Part shown: in pieces, positions 28,555 through 37,091 of the stretch | Numbering within the stretch: position 1 is the stretch's first letter | Layout of the letters: each line of letters starts with the position of its first letter | Source of the DNA: an uncultured Lachnospiraceae bacterium | GTDB lineage: Bacteria > Bacillota > Clostridia > Lachnospirales > Lachnospiraceae | Direction: 5' to 3' | Length of the DNA: 64,000 bases | NCBI GenBank assembly: GCA_947594855.1 | Contig: CANQEL010000003.1 | Coordinates: 121,139 to 185,138, forward strand | Notes under the pieces: model-generated | The model's input: the letters and a program-made list of their open reading frames with translations, nothing else | Told to the model about the DNA's origin: nothing | Database searches by the model: none | Translations under genes and position numbers: made by a program

Positions 28555-29763
28555 CTAATTTTTACTATACCAGCAGTTAATAGTATACATGTGCTCATCA
28601 TAAATGTACCATGTTTTTACGCTTCTCCTGCCGGTTAAATATTTTATTACTTCATCGCTGTATATTCCTGCCTGAACTTTTGCAAGGCATTTATCATACT
28701 CTTTCTTTGTCTTAAATTTGCAGCACCAGTAAAGTTCCCCTGAATGTATGCTTTTCTTCATATTTTTTATAACTTTATCTGAATATTTTTTATAATACAT
28801 ACCGTTTAATACATAATAATCCAAATCTTTTGAATTGCACTTTGGGAGTTTATCAATCTTATTCGCCTTACGGTCTTTATACATCTGCCTGTCCGTACAA
28901 CATAAATAATCATAACAATACTGCATCCCGTCAGGAAGGTCCGATTCGGACATATCCTGAATTTCCATTTCACCAAATGTAGTATCAAGCTGATAATATC
29001 TGCCGTTACATTTCACGATATTCCATGAATGATTTCCGCGAGTATATACCGTTCCTTCAATATATATCGTTTCTATTCCAAGTTTTTGAAGCAGATACTG
29101 TGTTGTCCTCGCATAACCGGCACATACGCTTTTTTTGTTTACAAGTACGCTGTAAATATCCTGACTATCTGAAACATTTGATTTATACTCTGTTGAATCT
29201 ATAATATACTCAAAAACAGCCTTAATCCTGTCATATTCTGCAGGCAGCATACTTATATCTGAAACAATTTGTGCGGCAGTATTCTCTATCTTTTTCTGTT
29301 TTCTGATACGCTTTTTCCCTGTATACTTATAGCATGGCTCCAAAATAACGTATCCATCATAAATTGTATATGAATATAAATATTTGCCTTCATAATCTAT
29401 ATAAAACAGCTCGGGATGATCATTTATAACCATATTTACAAGCTTGTTTATAGTATCTTTATCCGTAATATTTATTCTGATTTCTTTTTCTTCCTGAAGC
29501 AGACCGCTAAGGATAGTTTCATATATCTGCTTATCATTTTCATCCAAAAGACTGTAATAATAATACTCTGCAGATAATACCTTATCGTAATTATTACCTT
29601 CCTGTGACTGCTGTATATATGTATCCACAGCCTGCGGTGCCTCTGTGACAGGCGCATCTGTATTATTCTTCTGGTATGCAAAAAAATCAGTACCTCTGCA
29701 TGAGGTCTGAGTTAGTATAAGAGTAAGTATAAGTATAAGAGCCGGTATGATTTGCTTTTTCAC
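28555..29763 (-). CDS. Transglutaminase-like lipoprotein
   Basis: 402 aa. Lipoprotein signal peptide with lipobox TQTSC, lipidated C22, so attached outside the membrane. An unannotated alpha/beta region (about 60-200) is followed by a transglutaminase-core fold with the complete triad C214 (KKSVCAGYART), H245 (GNHSWNIV) and D260 (YYQLDTTFG). Such proteins act as proteases or peptidoglycan/protein modifiers in Firmicutes; the substrate is unknown. Start GTG at 29763 with GGAGAG upstream. Converges with tyrA. Confidence 0.88.
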   Translation of the reverse strand: MKKQIIPALILILTLILTQTSCRGTDFFAYQKNNTDAPVTEAPQAVDTYIQQSQEGNNYDKVLSAEYYYYSLLDENDKQIYETILSGLLQEEKEIRINITDKDTINKLVNMVINDHPELFYIDYEGKYLYSYTIYDGYVILEPCYKYTGKKRIRKQKKIENTAAQIVSDISMLPAEYDRIKAVFEYIIDSTEYKSNVSDSQDIYSVLVNKKSVCAGYARTTQYLLQKLGIETIYIEGTVYTRGNHSWNIVKCNGRYYQLDTTFGEMEIQDMSESDLPDGMQYCYDYLCCTDRQMYKDRKANKIDKLPKCNSKDLDYYVLNGMYYKKYSDKVIKNMKKSIHSGELYWCCKFKTKKEYDKCLAKVQAGIYSDEVIKYLTGRRSVKTWYIYDEHMYTINCWYSKN

Positions 29764-29802
29764 TATAATCTCTCCTAAATATATGAGCAGACTTCAAAAA
29801 AT

Positions 29803-29847
29803 AAATGCAGACCCCAAAATGTAAATCACACTCCGATATCTGCATTT
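29803..29847 (-). terminator. Intrinsic terminator of the Rpn gene (copy A)
   Basis: AAATGCAGA (29803-29811) and TCTGCATTT (29839-29847) form the stem, with a U-rich run on the minus strand after it. The same structure recurs at 31990-32034 behind the deleted copy. Confidence 0.75.
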
Positions 29848-29861
29848 ACTATATTTGCCAA

Positions 29862-30893
29862 TTACTGTACCAGATTCTCCTCCCGCTCTGCAAGCCACTC
29901 ATGCAATGTTTCCATGCTGACCTTTAATGCACGTGCAATATCCTCATCCGGTAGTCCCATATCACAAAGCTCATACGCCGTTTCTTTGGCTTTTTTCATC
30001 TCACCTGCCGAAATTCCTTTATTGTAAACGCCTGTACTTAGGTTACACACAGAAAGCACCTCCTCGCTTATTTCCCTGTTCACACTAATCTTAAATTCAT
30101 TCTGCAGCGTATTCATTTTTTCCTCATAGCTTAAGTTCATAGAGAACATCTTACTGAGAAGCCGTATTGCATTGTCCCCACTGTCCTCTCCTTTACTTCC
30201 AAGCCTTAATACTACCACCGTCATCAGGTCATAGTCCTTTTTCTCCTCATGGAAATCTCCCCTTAAGCAGTGTTCCGCAAAGGAATATCTGTTGATGGTG
30301 TCAGACCGGACATTCGCCGTATCCTCACAAATCCATATGCTTACAACTTTCTTAATCTTACCATACTCCTGGTCTTTAAATATTGTGCCCCGCTGGGAAG
30401 AAATCATTCTCGCTGCATAATAGATACCGCGCTTCGGTATTGGATAACCGGGGATATCATTATTTTGTATCTCAACATTCACAAAAATCTCAGCCGTATC
30501 TCCACTCTGTGGAAATACCGCAAAGAAATGGATATCGAAATAAACCGTGCCATCCCTCTGTGACTTATCAGCAGTAGGAAGACCTTCCACCTTGTCATCG
30601 CCGCTCATAATACCTGGGCTGCCGCCTTTATCCGGATGGTCCTGATTGACCGCCGCCCTTTTTATCTCCGGCTCGCCTTCGATGAATTTCTCTGCTATCT
30701 CCTGCACCGGATACTCTGCATACTCATCAAGCGCGCTCTTCAAAATATATGCCAGCACCGGCTTCTGTGCCACAAAATTTCTTGCCGACTCATCATAACG
30801 AAAGGCAGCGTCTTCATCTGATACTTTTAAATTCTGCGCAATCTCACTCGGCACAGATACTGTCTCTGTTTTCTTCCGGTCCAATGAATCCAT
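29862..30893 (-). CDS. PD-(D/E)XK nuclease family transposase (Rpn-like), copy A
   Basis: 343 aa. The nuclease core lies in the middle: FDIHFFAVFP and EIFVNVEIQNNDIPGYPIPKRGIYYAARMI (about 120-170), with the acidic/Glu-x-Gln motif EIQ. This matches the PDDEXK_2 family of transposase-like proteins. The C-terminal tail (about 300-343) carries an MKKAKETAYELCDMG segment and MSMETLHEWL-like helix-turn-helix. Start ATG with GAGGGGGA upstream. A second, deleted copy of the same unit lies at 31990-32466. No terminal inverted repeats identifying a classical IS were found. Confidence 0.82.
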   Translation of the reverse strand: MDSLDRKKTETVSVPSEIAQNLKVSDEDAAFRYDESARNFVAQKPVLAYILKSALDEYAEYPVQEIAEKFIEGEPEIKRAAVNQDHPDKGGSPGIMSGDDKVEGLPTADKSQRDGTVYFDIHFFAVFPQSGDTAEIFVNVEIQNNDIPGYPIPKRGIYYAARMISSQRGTIFKDQEYGKIKKVVSIWICEDTANVRSDTINRYSFAEHCLRGDFHEEKKDYDLMTVVVLRLGSKGEDSGDNAIRLLSKMFSMNLSYEEKMNTLQNEFKISVNREISEEVLSVCNLSTGVYNKGISAGEMKKAKETAYELCDMGLPDEDIARALKVSMETLHEWLAEREENLVQ

Positions 30894-31058
30894 GCTCCAT
30901 CCCCCTCATATGAAACTGACGGAGCATCTTTTATATCTGCATTTTATTCTATCACCAATACCGCTGCTTTGCAATATTCCTGAAAAATGCAGGATTCCGG
31001 CTGATACAGTCAGTTACATTAATTTCACAACTGCTTTTGCTGCAAGTTTCTTTGAATT

Positions 31059-31087
31059 ATTGTAACACATAATTTGTAATAATGCAA
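31059..31087 (-). promoter_or_regulatory. Promoter of the Rpn copy A gene
   Basis: Minus-strand TTGCAT (31082-31087), 17-base spacer, TACAAT (31059-31064). The same boxes and spacing are kept upstream of the deleted copy (32424-32452). The rest of the gap 31110-31275 shows nothing I can assign. Confidence 0.55.
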
Positions 31088-31275
31088 TACATTTTTTCAT
31101 TTAAACCGTTCTCCTGCTCCGCACAATGAACTTTTAACCGCTGGTGTAATTCTTAATAGTCACAACTAAATTCTTACAAATTGACCGTTCAGGCATAAAA
31201 TAAGGCTTTGTGGTGCGTCGGCAGCCGATTTTTGACTATTAAAAGGTTATTTTTCACTATCGTAAGCATACGCGC

Positions 31276-31309
31276 AAAAAAAAAGAAGTCGCCCTATATG
31301 GTAAACTTC
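31276..31309 (-). terminator. Terminator of the yefM-yoeB operon
   Basis: GAAGT (31285-31289) pairs with ACTTC (31305-31309), followed on the minus strand by an uninterrupted U-run (31276-31284). Confidence 0.65.
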
Positions 31310-31316
31310 CTTTTGC

Positions 31317-31577
31317 CTAATCTTCATAATGTCCTTTGCAGGAAAGAATTTCAAGTATTCCAGTATTAATACGATAAATCAAACGGTTACTGTCATCTAT
31401 GCGTCGGCTCCAGAATCCAGCATAATCCCCCTTTAATGGTTCTGGCTTGCCTATACCGTCAAAATTCGCTCTTTCTATATCCTTTATTAGTGCATTTATC
31501 CGTTTTATGGTCTTCTTGTCCTGCATCTGCCAGTAAAGATATTCTTCCCATGCTTCATCAAACCATATTTTTTTCAT
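31317..31577 (-). CDS. yoeB: YoeB-type mRNA interferase toxin
   Basis: 86 aa RelE/ParE-fold toxin, standard length for Txe/YoeB, which cuts mRNA in the ribosomal A site. Seen: KIWFDEAWEEYLYW at the N terminus, GKPEPLKGDYAGFWSRRIDDSNRLIYRI in the middle and the C-terminal catalytic His-Tyr in CKGHYED. Its start overlaps the antitoxin stop in an ATGA, so toxin translation depends on antitoxin translation. Confidence 0.93.
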   Translation of the reverse strand: MKKIWFDEAWEEYLYWQMQDKKTIKRINALIKDIERANFDGIGKPEPLKGDYAGFWSRRIDDSNRLIYRINTGILEILSCKGHYED

Positions 31578-31825
31578 TGGTCTATATCCTCGATTATTTC
31601 ATGTTCTATACCTTTGCCAGCATTAAGGGCAGAAATACCACGCTGCAGCTTTTCCAGATACTCGACGTTCTGTTTTGCTTTCATCATTTCATTATACTCA
31701 CTCTCTGAAACAATAACCACATTTCTATTATTTTTGCGTGAAACAATGACTGGCTCCCCATTAAAGGCATTATCAAGATAACTTTTTAAGTTTGCCCTTA
31801 AATCAATCGGCTTTGTGGCAATCAT
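31574..31825 (-). CDS. yefM: YefM/Phd antitoxin
   Basis: 83 aa from the ATG at 31825, eight bases after AGGGAG; the GTG at 31834 overlaps that site. The N-terminal Phd/YefM DNA-binding fold reads IDLRANLKSYLDNAF and EPVIVSRKNNRNVVIVSESEYNE; the C-terminal tail (about 55-83) is the acidic toxin-wrapping segment. It binds YoeB and represses the operon; a three-fold 12-bp repeat downstream of its promoter is the likely operator. Confidence 0.93.
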   Translation of the reverse strand: MIATKPIDLRANLKSYLDNAFNGEPVIVSRKNNRNVVIVSESEYNEMMKAKQNVEYLEKLQRGISALNAGKGIEHEIIEDIDQ

Positions 31826-31846
31826 AATCTGCACTCCCTTTCTTTT

Positions 31847-31877
31847 TGTACTTAAAACGGTACTTATTTCGGTACTT
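31847..31877 (-). promoter_or_regulatory. Iterated operator of yefM-yoeB
   Basis: Three direct copies of AAGTAC(C/A) on the minus strand (plus-strand positions 31871-31877, 31859-31865, 31847-31853), spaced exactly 12 bases apart, about one helical turn. They lie from the transcription start into the leader. GTAC cores resemble YefM-type sites. Confidence 0.65.
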
Positions 31878-31879
31878 TA

Positions 31880-31908
31880 ATTATATTCAAAGTATGCCCA
31901 TGAGTCAA
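31880..31908 (-). promoter_or_regulatory. Promoter of yefM-yoeB
   Basis: TTGACT (31903-31908), 17-base spacer, perfect TATAAT (31880-31885) on the minus strand. Confidence 0.8.
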
Positions 31909-31989
31909 CAAAAATAAAAAGGGAAGTTTTGCTACAGAATTTAGAATGTTCTTTTATATACTAACTACAGATTCCTTCTTCAAAACAAT

Positions 31990-32466
31990 AAATGCAGACT
32001 CCAAAATGTAAATCTCACTCCGGTATCTGCATTTATTATATTTAACAATTACTATACAAGATTTTCCTCCCGCTCTGCAAGCCACTCATGCAATGTTTCC
32101 ATGTTGACCTCGGCTACTTGTGCAATTTCCTCATCTGCCATGCCCATGTCATGAAGCTCATATGCAATTTCTTTTGCTTTTTTCAACATACCTGCTAAAT
32201 ATCCTGCAGCATATCCTGCAATATATCCTTTATTATAGATACCCTCACTTAGGTTACACATAGGAAGCGCCTCCTCGTACTTTACCTGCTTACTCTTAGT
32301 TAAAGCTCACTCTGCAATGCCTCTATTTTTATTATAACTTAAGTTAATCGAAAACATCTTACTAAGAAAACGTATTGCATTGCCCACAATGTTCTAGCCT
32401 TTACTGCAGGCTCCTTTACAATTATTGTAACACGTAAACCATAATAATGCAATACATTTTTTCAAT
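31990..32466 (-). repeat. Internally deleted copy (B) of the Rpn unit
   Basis: Both ends match copy A: the 3' flank with the terminator (31990-32034 versus 29803-29847) and the 5' flank with the promoter (32424-32466 versus 31059-31100). The central ~0.8 kb is missing. The joint lies near 32395-32410 at a shared AGTAAAGG. Confidence 0.75.
32052..32400 (-). pseudogene. Remnant of an Rpn-like gene (copy B)
   Basis: The last ~69 codons remain open (32052-32261) and match the C terminus of copy A: CNLSEGIYNKG, KKAKEIAYELHDMGMADEEIA, METLHEWLAEREENLV. Upstream, NAIRFLSKMFSINLSYN is still legible at about 32330-32375 but is followed by an in-frame stop and frameshifts. A Gly/Ala/Tyr repeat insertion (GYIAGYAAGYLAGM) distinguishes it from copy A. 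Non-functional as a nuclease. Confidence 0.8.
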
Positions 32467-32722
32467 AACATCATACAATTTTTCATATATTATAAAATAT
32501 TATTAAAATCATCATATTAACTTTTTACTGTAAAAAATTCAGTTTTCCTTGATTTAAGTACACAAACCAAACCTGATAACTAATCTCCATTTTTAAAAAC
32601 CTCAAAAAGAAGTACTACGCATTGTCGCAGACAGTTACCTGAAATAAAAAGACAACCTGAAACCTCCTGATTCAAGCTGTCTTTTTTTTATTTCTAATAT
32701 GTTTTCACTAATTAATATACTA
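32467..32722. other. AT-rich gap with a terminator
   Basis: No gene seen. AGACA (32650-32654) and TGTCT (32678-32682) form a hairpin with A/T runs on both sides, terminating the cvpA unit on the minus strand and possibly transcripts from the other side. Confidence 0.6.
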
Positions 32723-33241
32723 TTATCTTACCATATGAAATATTGTCTGCCACTTTTCTACAAGATTCATAAGCGGATTGTATGAATTTATTTTAGTAAG
32801 AAAACTACTCTTTTCAAACAGGCTGTATATCTCATTGCTCCAAGGCATACCTATAAAATATCCTGCAATAAAGAATACCAGCCATACTACAATAACGCCT
32901 CTTACTATACCGGCGGCAATGCCGGCAATGCTGTTAATCTGCCTCGCTATAGGTATCTTGTCTATCAGGTTAAGGAGCCTGGTAATTGAACCCAGTATTC
33001 CTACAACGATACCATATATGACAACAAATGCTGCCGGAATGACGTACCGGAACTCCCTTGGAAGCGAGCCCATAACAGCCATGCATACAACTCCGGCCAG
33101 TATACATCCTATTATCATCTTAACAATATAATATGTTGTTCTTATAAGACCGGTTCTAAAACCGTCAACAATAAATGCTGCAAGAACAATTACCGTAATA
33201 ACCTCAAGAATATTAATATTTACTCCTTTTATTTCTATCAT
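32723..33241 (-). CDS. CvpA family membrane protein
   Basis: 172 aa with four hydrophobic helices; N-terminal NILEVITVIVLAAFIVDGFRTG and the central GIVVGILGSITRLLNLIDKIP fit the CvpA (colicin V production) family. ATG at 33241 is chosen because AGGGG sits before it; the GTG at 33259 would overlap the preceding gene. It starts 7 bases after the DUF5711 gene and is co-transcribed with it. Family function is tied to envelope integrity; nothing more specific can be said. Confidence 0.8.
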   Translation of the reverse strand: MIEIKGVNINILEVITVIVLAAFIVDGFRTGLIRTTYYIVKMIIGCILAGVVCMAVMGSLPREFRYVIPAAFVVIYGIVVGILGSITRLLNLIDKIPIARQINSIAGIAAGIVRGVIVVWLVFFIAGYFIGMPWSNEIYSLFEKSSFLTKINSYNPLMNLVEKWQTIFHMVR

Positions 33242-33248
33242 ATGTAAA

Positions 33249-34433
33249 TTACCCCTCACTTAACTTAACGTAAGATATTTTAGTATCATCTATTACATAA
33301 TATGAATTTTTACCTTTACCTTTTATAAAATACTGTACAGACGAATCAAAAGTACAATTCAGTTTTTCGCTTCCATTCGTTCTAAGTATTATACATCCGG
33401 TATCTGAGGTAAATATTATCTCACCATTTACCATTACCATTTCATTATAGTTATAATCAACAGACTTATCAAGTATAACTTTTCCTGACTTATTATACAA
33501 AACAAGCTGATGTGCCGCTTCCTCGCCTTCTCCTGAAAACATAAACCCTACGTGGCTATCGTCAAATACTGAGCCGGTAATTTCCTTATCAAAATTCTGC
33601 GTAACTGTTTCCGACGGCTTTTTCATATTGGAAAACAGAGAAAATCCGTTGTCAAGGAAAACACATACATCATCATCGCCTATAAATTCAACGCCTACAG
33701 CAAGCGATTCGTCATATGTTTTACCCCCGACTATCCTGTTTTTATCCTGTCCTACTTCTGAAAAATTATAAAAGCATACATTACTTACAGGGTCTCCGCC
33801 TGATACTGCGAGATATACTGCTACAACGCTTTGGGCATCAGGTGAAAATGCAATATCTACAGGATAGCCATCTTCAGAAACGTTACTCGGCGCTTCTGCC
33901 AAAAGCTTATCAGAAGATGAATATGGGTCATACAATGCAATTACATCCGAATTTGAGTCCTCAAGTACTACCGCAACTACTCCCTGTGACGCAACCCTCA
34001 GCATTGTAATGGGCAACGGAGTCTCTATAACGGTTCCTTCATCAGAACCATTGTATATGTATACTTCCTTGCCACCCTGCTCCGCTATTGCTACATACTG
34101 TCCACACGTATCCACAATAGGAGTGCTCATCTCATAACTTCCGTTCCAAAGTACCTCTCCTTCACTGTTTACTGCGGAAGCTCCATCCCTGCTGTATTTT
34201 AAAAGATTACCGCCATAGTATTCATATTGTACACTATTGCTGTCTGCTCTTTCAAATGACGCCGTTTCGGTGTATTCTGTATATGTCTTTGTTCTTATCA
34301 GGTTCCATACCAGAAATACAACAAGACAAATGAAAAGCACCGCTGCAACCGCTCCGGTTATTAATAATATACGTTTCCTGAGCTTCTGCCTTTCAAGGCG
34401 GTATTCATTGCTTCTATCATTAAGTGTTTCCAA
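33249..34433 (-). CDS. DUF5711 family membrane-anchored beta-propeller-like protein
   Basis: 394 aa. A charged N terminus is followed by one membrane helix (about 23-46, ILLITGAVAAVLFICLVVFL), then an extracellular part made of repeated WD/PQQ-like strands (VNSEGEVLWNGSYEMSTPIV, YIYNGSDEG, FSPDAQSVV). This matches DUF5711 proteins found next to cvpA in Lachnospiraceae. Start TTG at 34433 with AGGAGG upstream. Function unknown; the operon with cvpA suggests an envelope role. Confidence 0.75.
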   Translation of the reverse strand: METLNDRSNEYRLERQKLRKRILLITGAVAAVLFICLVVFLVWNLIRTKTYTEYTETASFERADSNSVQYEYYGGNLLKYSRDGASAVNSEGEVLWNGSYEMSTPIVDTCGQYVAIAEQGGKEVYIYNGSDEGTVIETPLPITMLRVASQGVVAVVLEDSNSDVIALYDPYSSSDKLLAEAPSNVSEDGYPVDIAFSPDAQSVVAVYLAVSGGDPVSNVCFYNFSEVGQDKNRIVGGKTYDESLAVGVEFIGDDDVCVFLDNGFSLFSNMKKPSETVTQNFDKEITGSVFDDSHVGFMFSGEGEEAAHQLVLYNKSGKVILDKSVDYNYNEMVMVNGEIIFTSDTGCIILRTNGSEKLNCTFDSSVQYFIKGKGKNSYYVIDDTKISYVKLSEG

Positions 34434-34497
34434 CGTATTTCCTCCTACGTTATAACTTTCTTTCTGTACATTTTACCATACTTTTTATAAAAATCAA

Positions 34498-35643
34498 TTA
34501 TTTCTCAGGAATCCATAGTTTCTGTCCTTCATATATAACATTTTCATCTTCAAGATTATTAAGCTCCTTTATTTTTTGGACATATTTTACGGATTGAAAT
34601 ATTTTTTCTGAAATACTTCCGAGGTTATCGCCGCTTTTTACAATATAAAAACTATATTTTGATGCCGTATTGTCCGACATGACAGACTCTTCCTGCTTAT
34701 CTGGCTTATCCTGTTTTTCCTTTGGCGGTTCTGTAACTGCACTTGTTTCATCAACAATATTTTCCTCTGGCTGCGGGTTTTCAGTAACTGGCACTTCTGT
34801 AGGCAATACCTCATCTGCAACTTCCTGTGTAGCCTGAGGCATATCCGTAACTGTCACATCAGAATCATTAACAGTTTTATCGTTAGACACAGCTATAGAA
34901 TCCGTATTTCCTTTATCAGGCATAATATTATTTCTGTATATAACACTGGTTCCCACTAATAGTATGACAGCTGCAACAAGCATCCCTGCTGCATATGCTG
35001 TCTGCATAATTTTCCTTCTATCGCCTTTTTCCTGCCTCTGGCTTAATATATTACGTATATCCTTTACAACACGGTCCTCATTTTCCTCTTTTTCCTCGTC
35101 ATTTCCATTTGATGCGAGCATATAATTATGCATTGTGTCATTCTTCTGATAGTATATATAAAATCCCCTGCGCTTTACAAAAGAATTATTTATAAAGTCA
35201 AAAAACATCTCTTCTTTTTCTTCGCAGTCATATACCATAAATACAAGGTTTTTACCTGAAAAATTACTGCTATGGACATTAAGCAGCCGCGAAGAGTGCT
35301 GAACATCACAGCTGCATCCGATATACAGCCATCCGACTATTTCTTCATCTTCGTAAAATTCCTTTATTTTATCGTATATTCCGGACCACATATCATTTGA
35401 AAATACAGCTTCCTTAGACTCCCGGAATCCATCAATAAGCACCATTCCGTTTATGTATGTTTCTACTTCCTTGCCTGAACTTTTTTTATGTCCCAGAAGC
35501 ACTGCTGCCGCACAGTCCATGCTATTATCATCCGCCAGCGATTCGCCCGTTGTCTTGGTAAATGTAATAACATAATCCTCTACATATATTTTGTGTGCGC
35601 TATCGATATTTCCTACCTGTCTGACATTTTTAGGTGTATTCAT
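34498..35643 (-). CDS. Membrane protein with N-terminal MPN-like region and C-terminal LysM
   Basis: 381 aa. The N-terminal ~185 residues (DCAAAVLLGHKK, EIVGWLYIGCSCDVQHSSRL, NLVFMVYD) look like an inactive JAB/MPN fold. A membrane helix follows at about 222-242, then a Pro/Glu/Thr-rich linker and a C-terminal LysM domain (SFYIVKSGDNLGSISEKIFQ to LWIPEK) that should bind peptidoglycan outside. So the N terminus is cytoplasmic and LysM extracellular. ATG at 35643 has AGGAGG nine bases away; the ATG at 35649 is too close. A CATAACA/TGTTATG inverted repeat lies at 35676-35693 upstream. Confidence 0.75.
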   Translation of the reverse strand: MNTPKNVRQVGNIDSAHKIYVEDYVITFTKTTGESLADDNSMDCAAAVLLGHKKSSGKEVETYINGMVLIDGFRESKEAVFSNDMWSGIYDKIKEFYEDEEIVGWLYIGCSCDVQHSSRLLNVHSSNFSGKNLVFMVYDCEEKEEMFFDFINNSFVKRRGFYIYYQKNDTMHNYMLASNGNDEEKEENEDRVVKDIRNILSQRQEKGDRRKIMQTAYAAGMLVAAVILLVGTSVIYRNNIMPDKGNTDSIAVSNDKTVNDSDVTVTDMPQATQEVADEVLPTEVPVTENPQPEENIVDETSAVTEPPKEKQDKPDKQEESVMSDNTASKYSFYIVKSGDNLGSISEKIFQSVKYVQKIKELNNLEDENVIYEGQKLWIPEK

Positions 35644-35910
35644 ACGCATTCCCCTCCTGATGCCTTTAAAAACACCATAACATCAGTGTTATGCTTTGTC
35701 ATCTTTTTTCGGTTGGCACATTCTTTCATTATTTTGCAATTTGATACAAATATATTTTAAATGCATATACATTGCTGTCGGACATTAGACATACCTGGTC
35801 TATTATGCGATATTTTTTTCGGAGCTTATGAGTAAATATTTCCACACCTGAGAATACTTGTAAGAACAGATATCCATGAAGTTTATCATACAAAAATAAG
35901 GAGATTTTAT

Positions 35911-36483
35911 TTGAACACTTTACTTAATAATCCCGGAAAAGAAAAGAGAAAGACCGTAAAATATTTTAATCCATCAGGTAAGAATTCATATTCCGAGTTC
36001 CGAAACTGCCTGTCGCTTATGCTTGACATAAACAATGCGGATACCAGGGATATAGTCATAATATGTATAGGTTCTGACCGGGCAACCGGCGACTGTCTCG
36101 GTCCTCTGGTAGGTAATATGCTTGTTAAATGCGAGCTGCCTGTATCCGTATATGGAACACTTGACTGCCCGGTTCATGCACGCAATCTTTCTGAAACTCT
36201 TGAAAAGATTCATAATTATCATTATAATCCCCTGATAATAGCTATTGATGCTTCTCTCGGGCACAGCAGGCATGTCGGTTATGTAACCCTCGGCATGGGC
36301 TCGCTTAAGCCCGGTACGGGCGTTGAAAAAGACCTTCCCCAGGTAGGCGACATATGTATTACCGGTATTGTAAACGTCTCCGGAATGATTAACCAGATGC
36401 TTCTTCAGACGACGCGGCTTAACCTCGTCATGAAACTTTCAGATTTTATATATAAATGCCTTATGGAGCTGTTCATTTATTGA
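35911..36483 (+). CDS. yyaC: Sporulation protein YyaC
   Basis: 190 aa of the DUF1256/YyaC family, related in fold to hydrogenase-maturation and germination proteases. The signature IVIICIGSDRATGDCLGPLVG (about 47-67) and DASLGHSRHVGYV are clear. Start TTG at 35911 follows AAGGAG with good spacing. It is under sporulation control in Bacillus; its presence supports a spore-forming host. It ends one base before the recR stop on the opposite strand. Confidence 0.88.
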   Translation: MNTLLNNPGKEKRKTVKYFNPSGKNSYSEFRNCLSLMLDINNADTRDIVIICIGSDRATGDCLGPLVGNMLVKCELPVSVYGTLDCPVHARNLSETLEKIHNYHYNPLIIAIDASLGHSRHVGYVTLGMGSLKPGTGVEKDLPQVGDICITGIVNVSGMINQMLLQTTRLNLVMKLSDFIYKCLMELFIY

Positions 36484-36484
36484 T

Positions 36485-37081
36485 TTACAACTCTATCCTT
36501 CCGTCATACGCTCTCATAAGAGTTATCTCATCTACATATTCAAGGTCTCCGCCTACAGGTACTCCGCTTGCAATCCTTGTTACTTTTATGCCTGTAGGTT
36601 TAATAAATTTACTTAAAATCATTGCAGTAGCCTCGCCTTCGGTAGTAGAACCCGTTGCAATAATCACTTCGTCTACATCTCCTTCAAGACGCTTTATCAG
36701 CTCTTTCATTTTTATATCAGCCGGAGTAATACCAAGCTGGGGATTTACCACGCCATGAAGCACATGGTACACTCCTTTGTACTGTCCTGTTCTTTCATAA
36801 GCAACAAGGTCTTTAGGCTCCTCCACAACCATTATCTGATTGTGCAGGCGATTCCCATTACTGCATATAGGGCACAATTCCTGGTCAGTAATAGTAAAAC
36901 ATTCTTTACAATACCTTACTTCCCTGCGCGCCGTTACCATTGCAGACGCCAGCGATTCCACATGCTCTTTTGGCATATTAATAATATGAAAGGCCAGCCG
37001 CTGCGCCGTCTTGGTTCCAAGCCCCGGAAGCCTTGTAAGTTCCTGTATAAGTTTATTCACGGATTTACTGTAATAATCCAT
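36485..37081 (-). CDS. recR: Recombination mediator RecR
   Basis: 198 aa, full length. N-terminal helix-hairpin-helix LTRLPGLGTKTAQRLAFHI, Cys4 zinc finger CKECFTITDQELCPIC (about 58-73) and Toprim domain with IMVVEEPKDL. RecR loads RecA on gapped DNA with RecF/RecO. The ATG at 37081 has AGGAGAG upstream; the in-frame start at 37150 would overlap hypE. It begins 10 bases after hypE, so it forms the tail of the hydrogenase maturation operon instead of following dnaX-ybaB. Confidence 0.95.
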   Translation of the reverse strand: MDYYSKSVNKLIQELTRLPGLGTKTAQRLAFHIINMPKEHVESLASAMVTARREVRYCKECFTITDQELCPICSNGNRLHNQIMVVEEPKDLVAYERTGQYKGVYHVLHGVVNPQLGITPADIKMKELIKRLEGDVDEVIIATGSTTEGEATAMILSKFIKPTGIKVTRIASGVPVGGDLEYVDEITLMRAYDGRIEL

Positions 37082-37091
37082 CTTCTCTCTC

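Noticed and set aside
31110..31275. Possible small gene or RNA in the gap between the Rpn gene and yoeB
   Set aside because: No ORF with a ribosome site and no convincing hairpin or promoter pair other than those listed.
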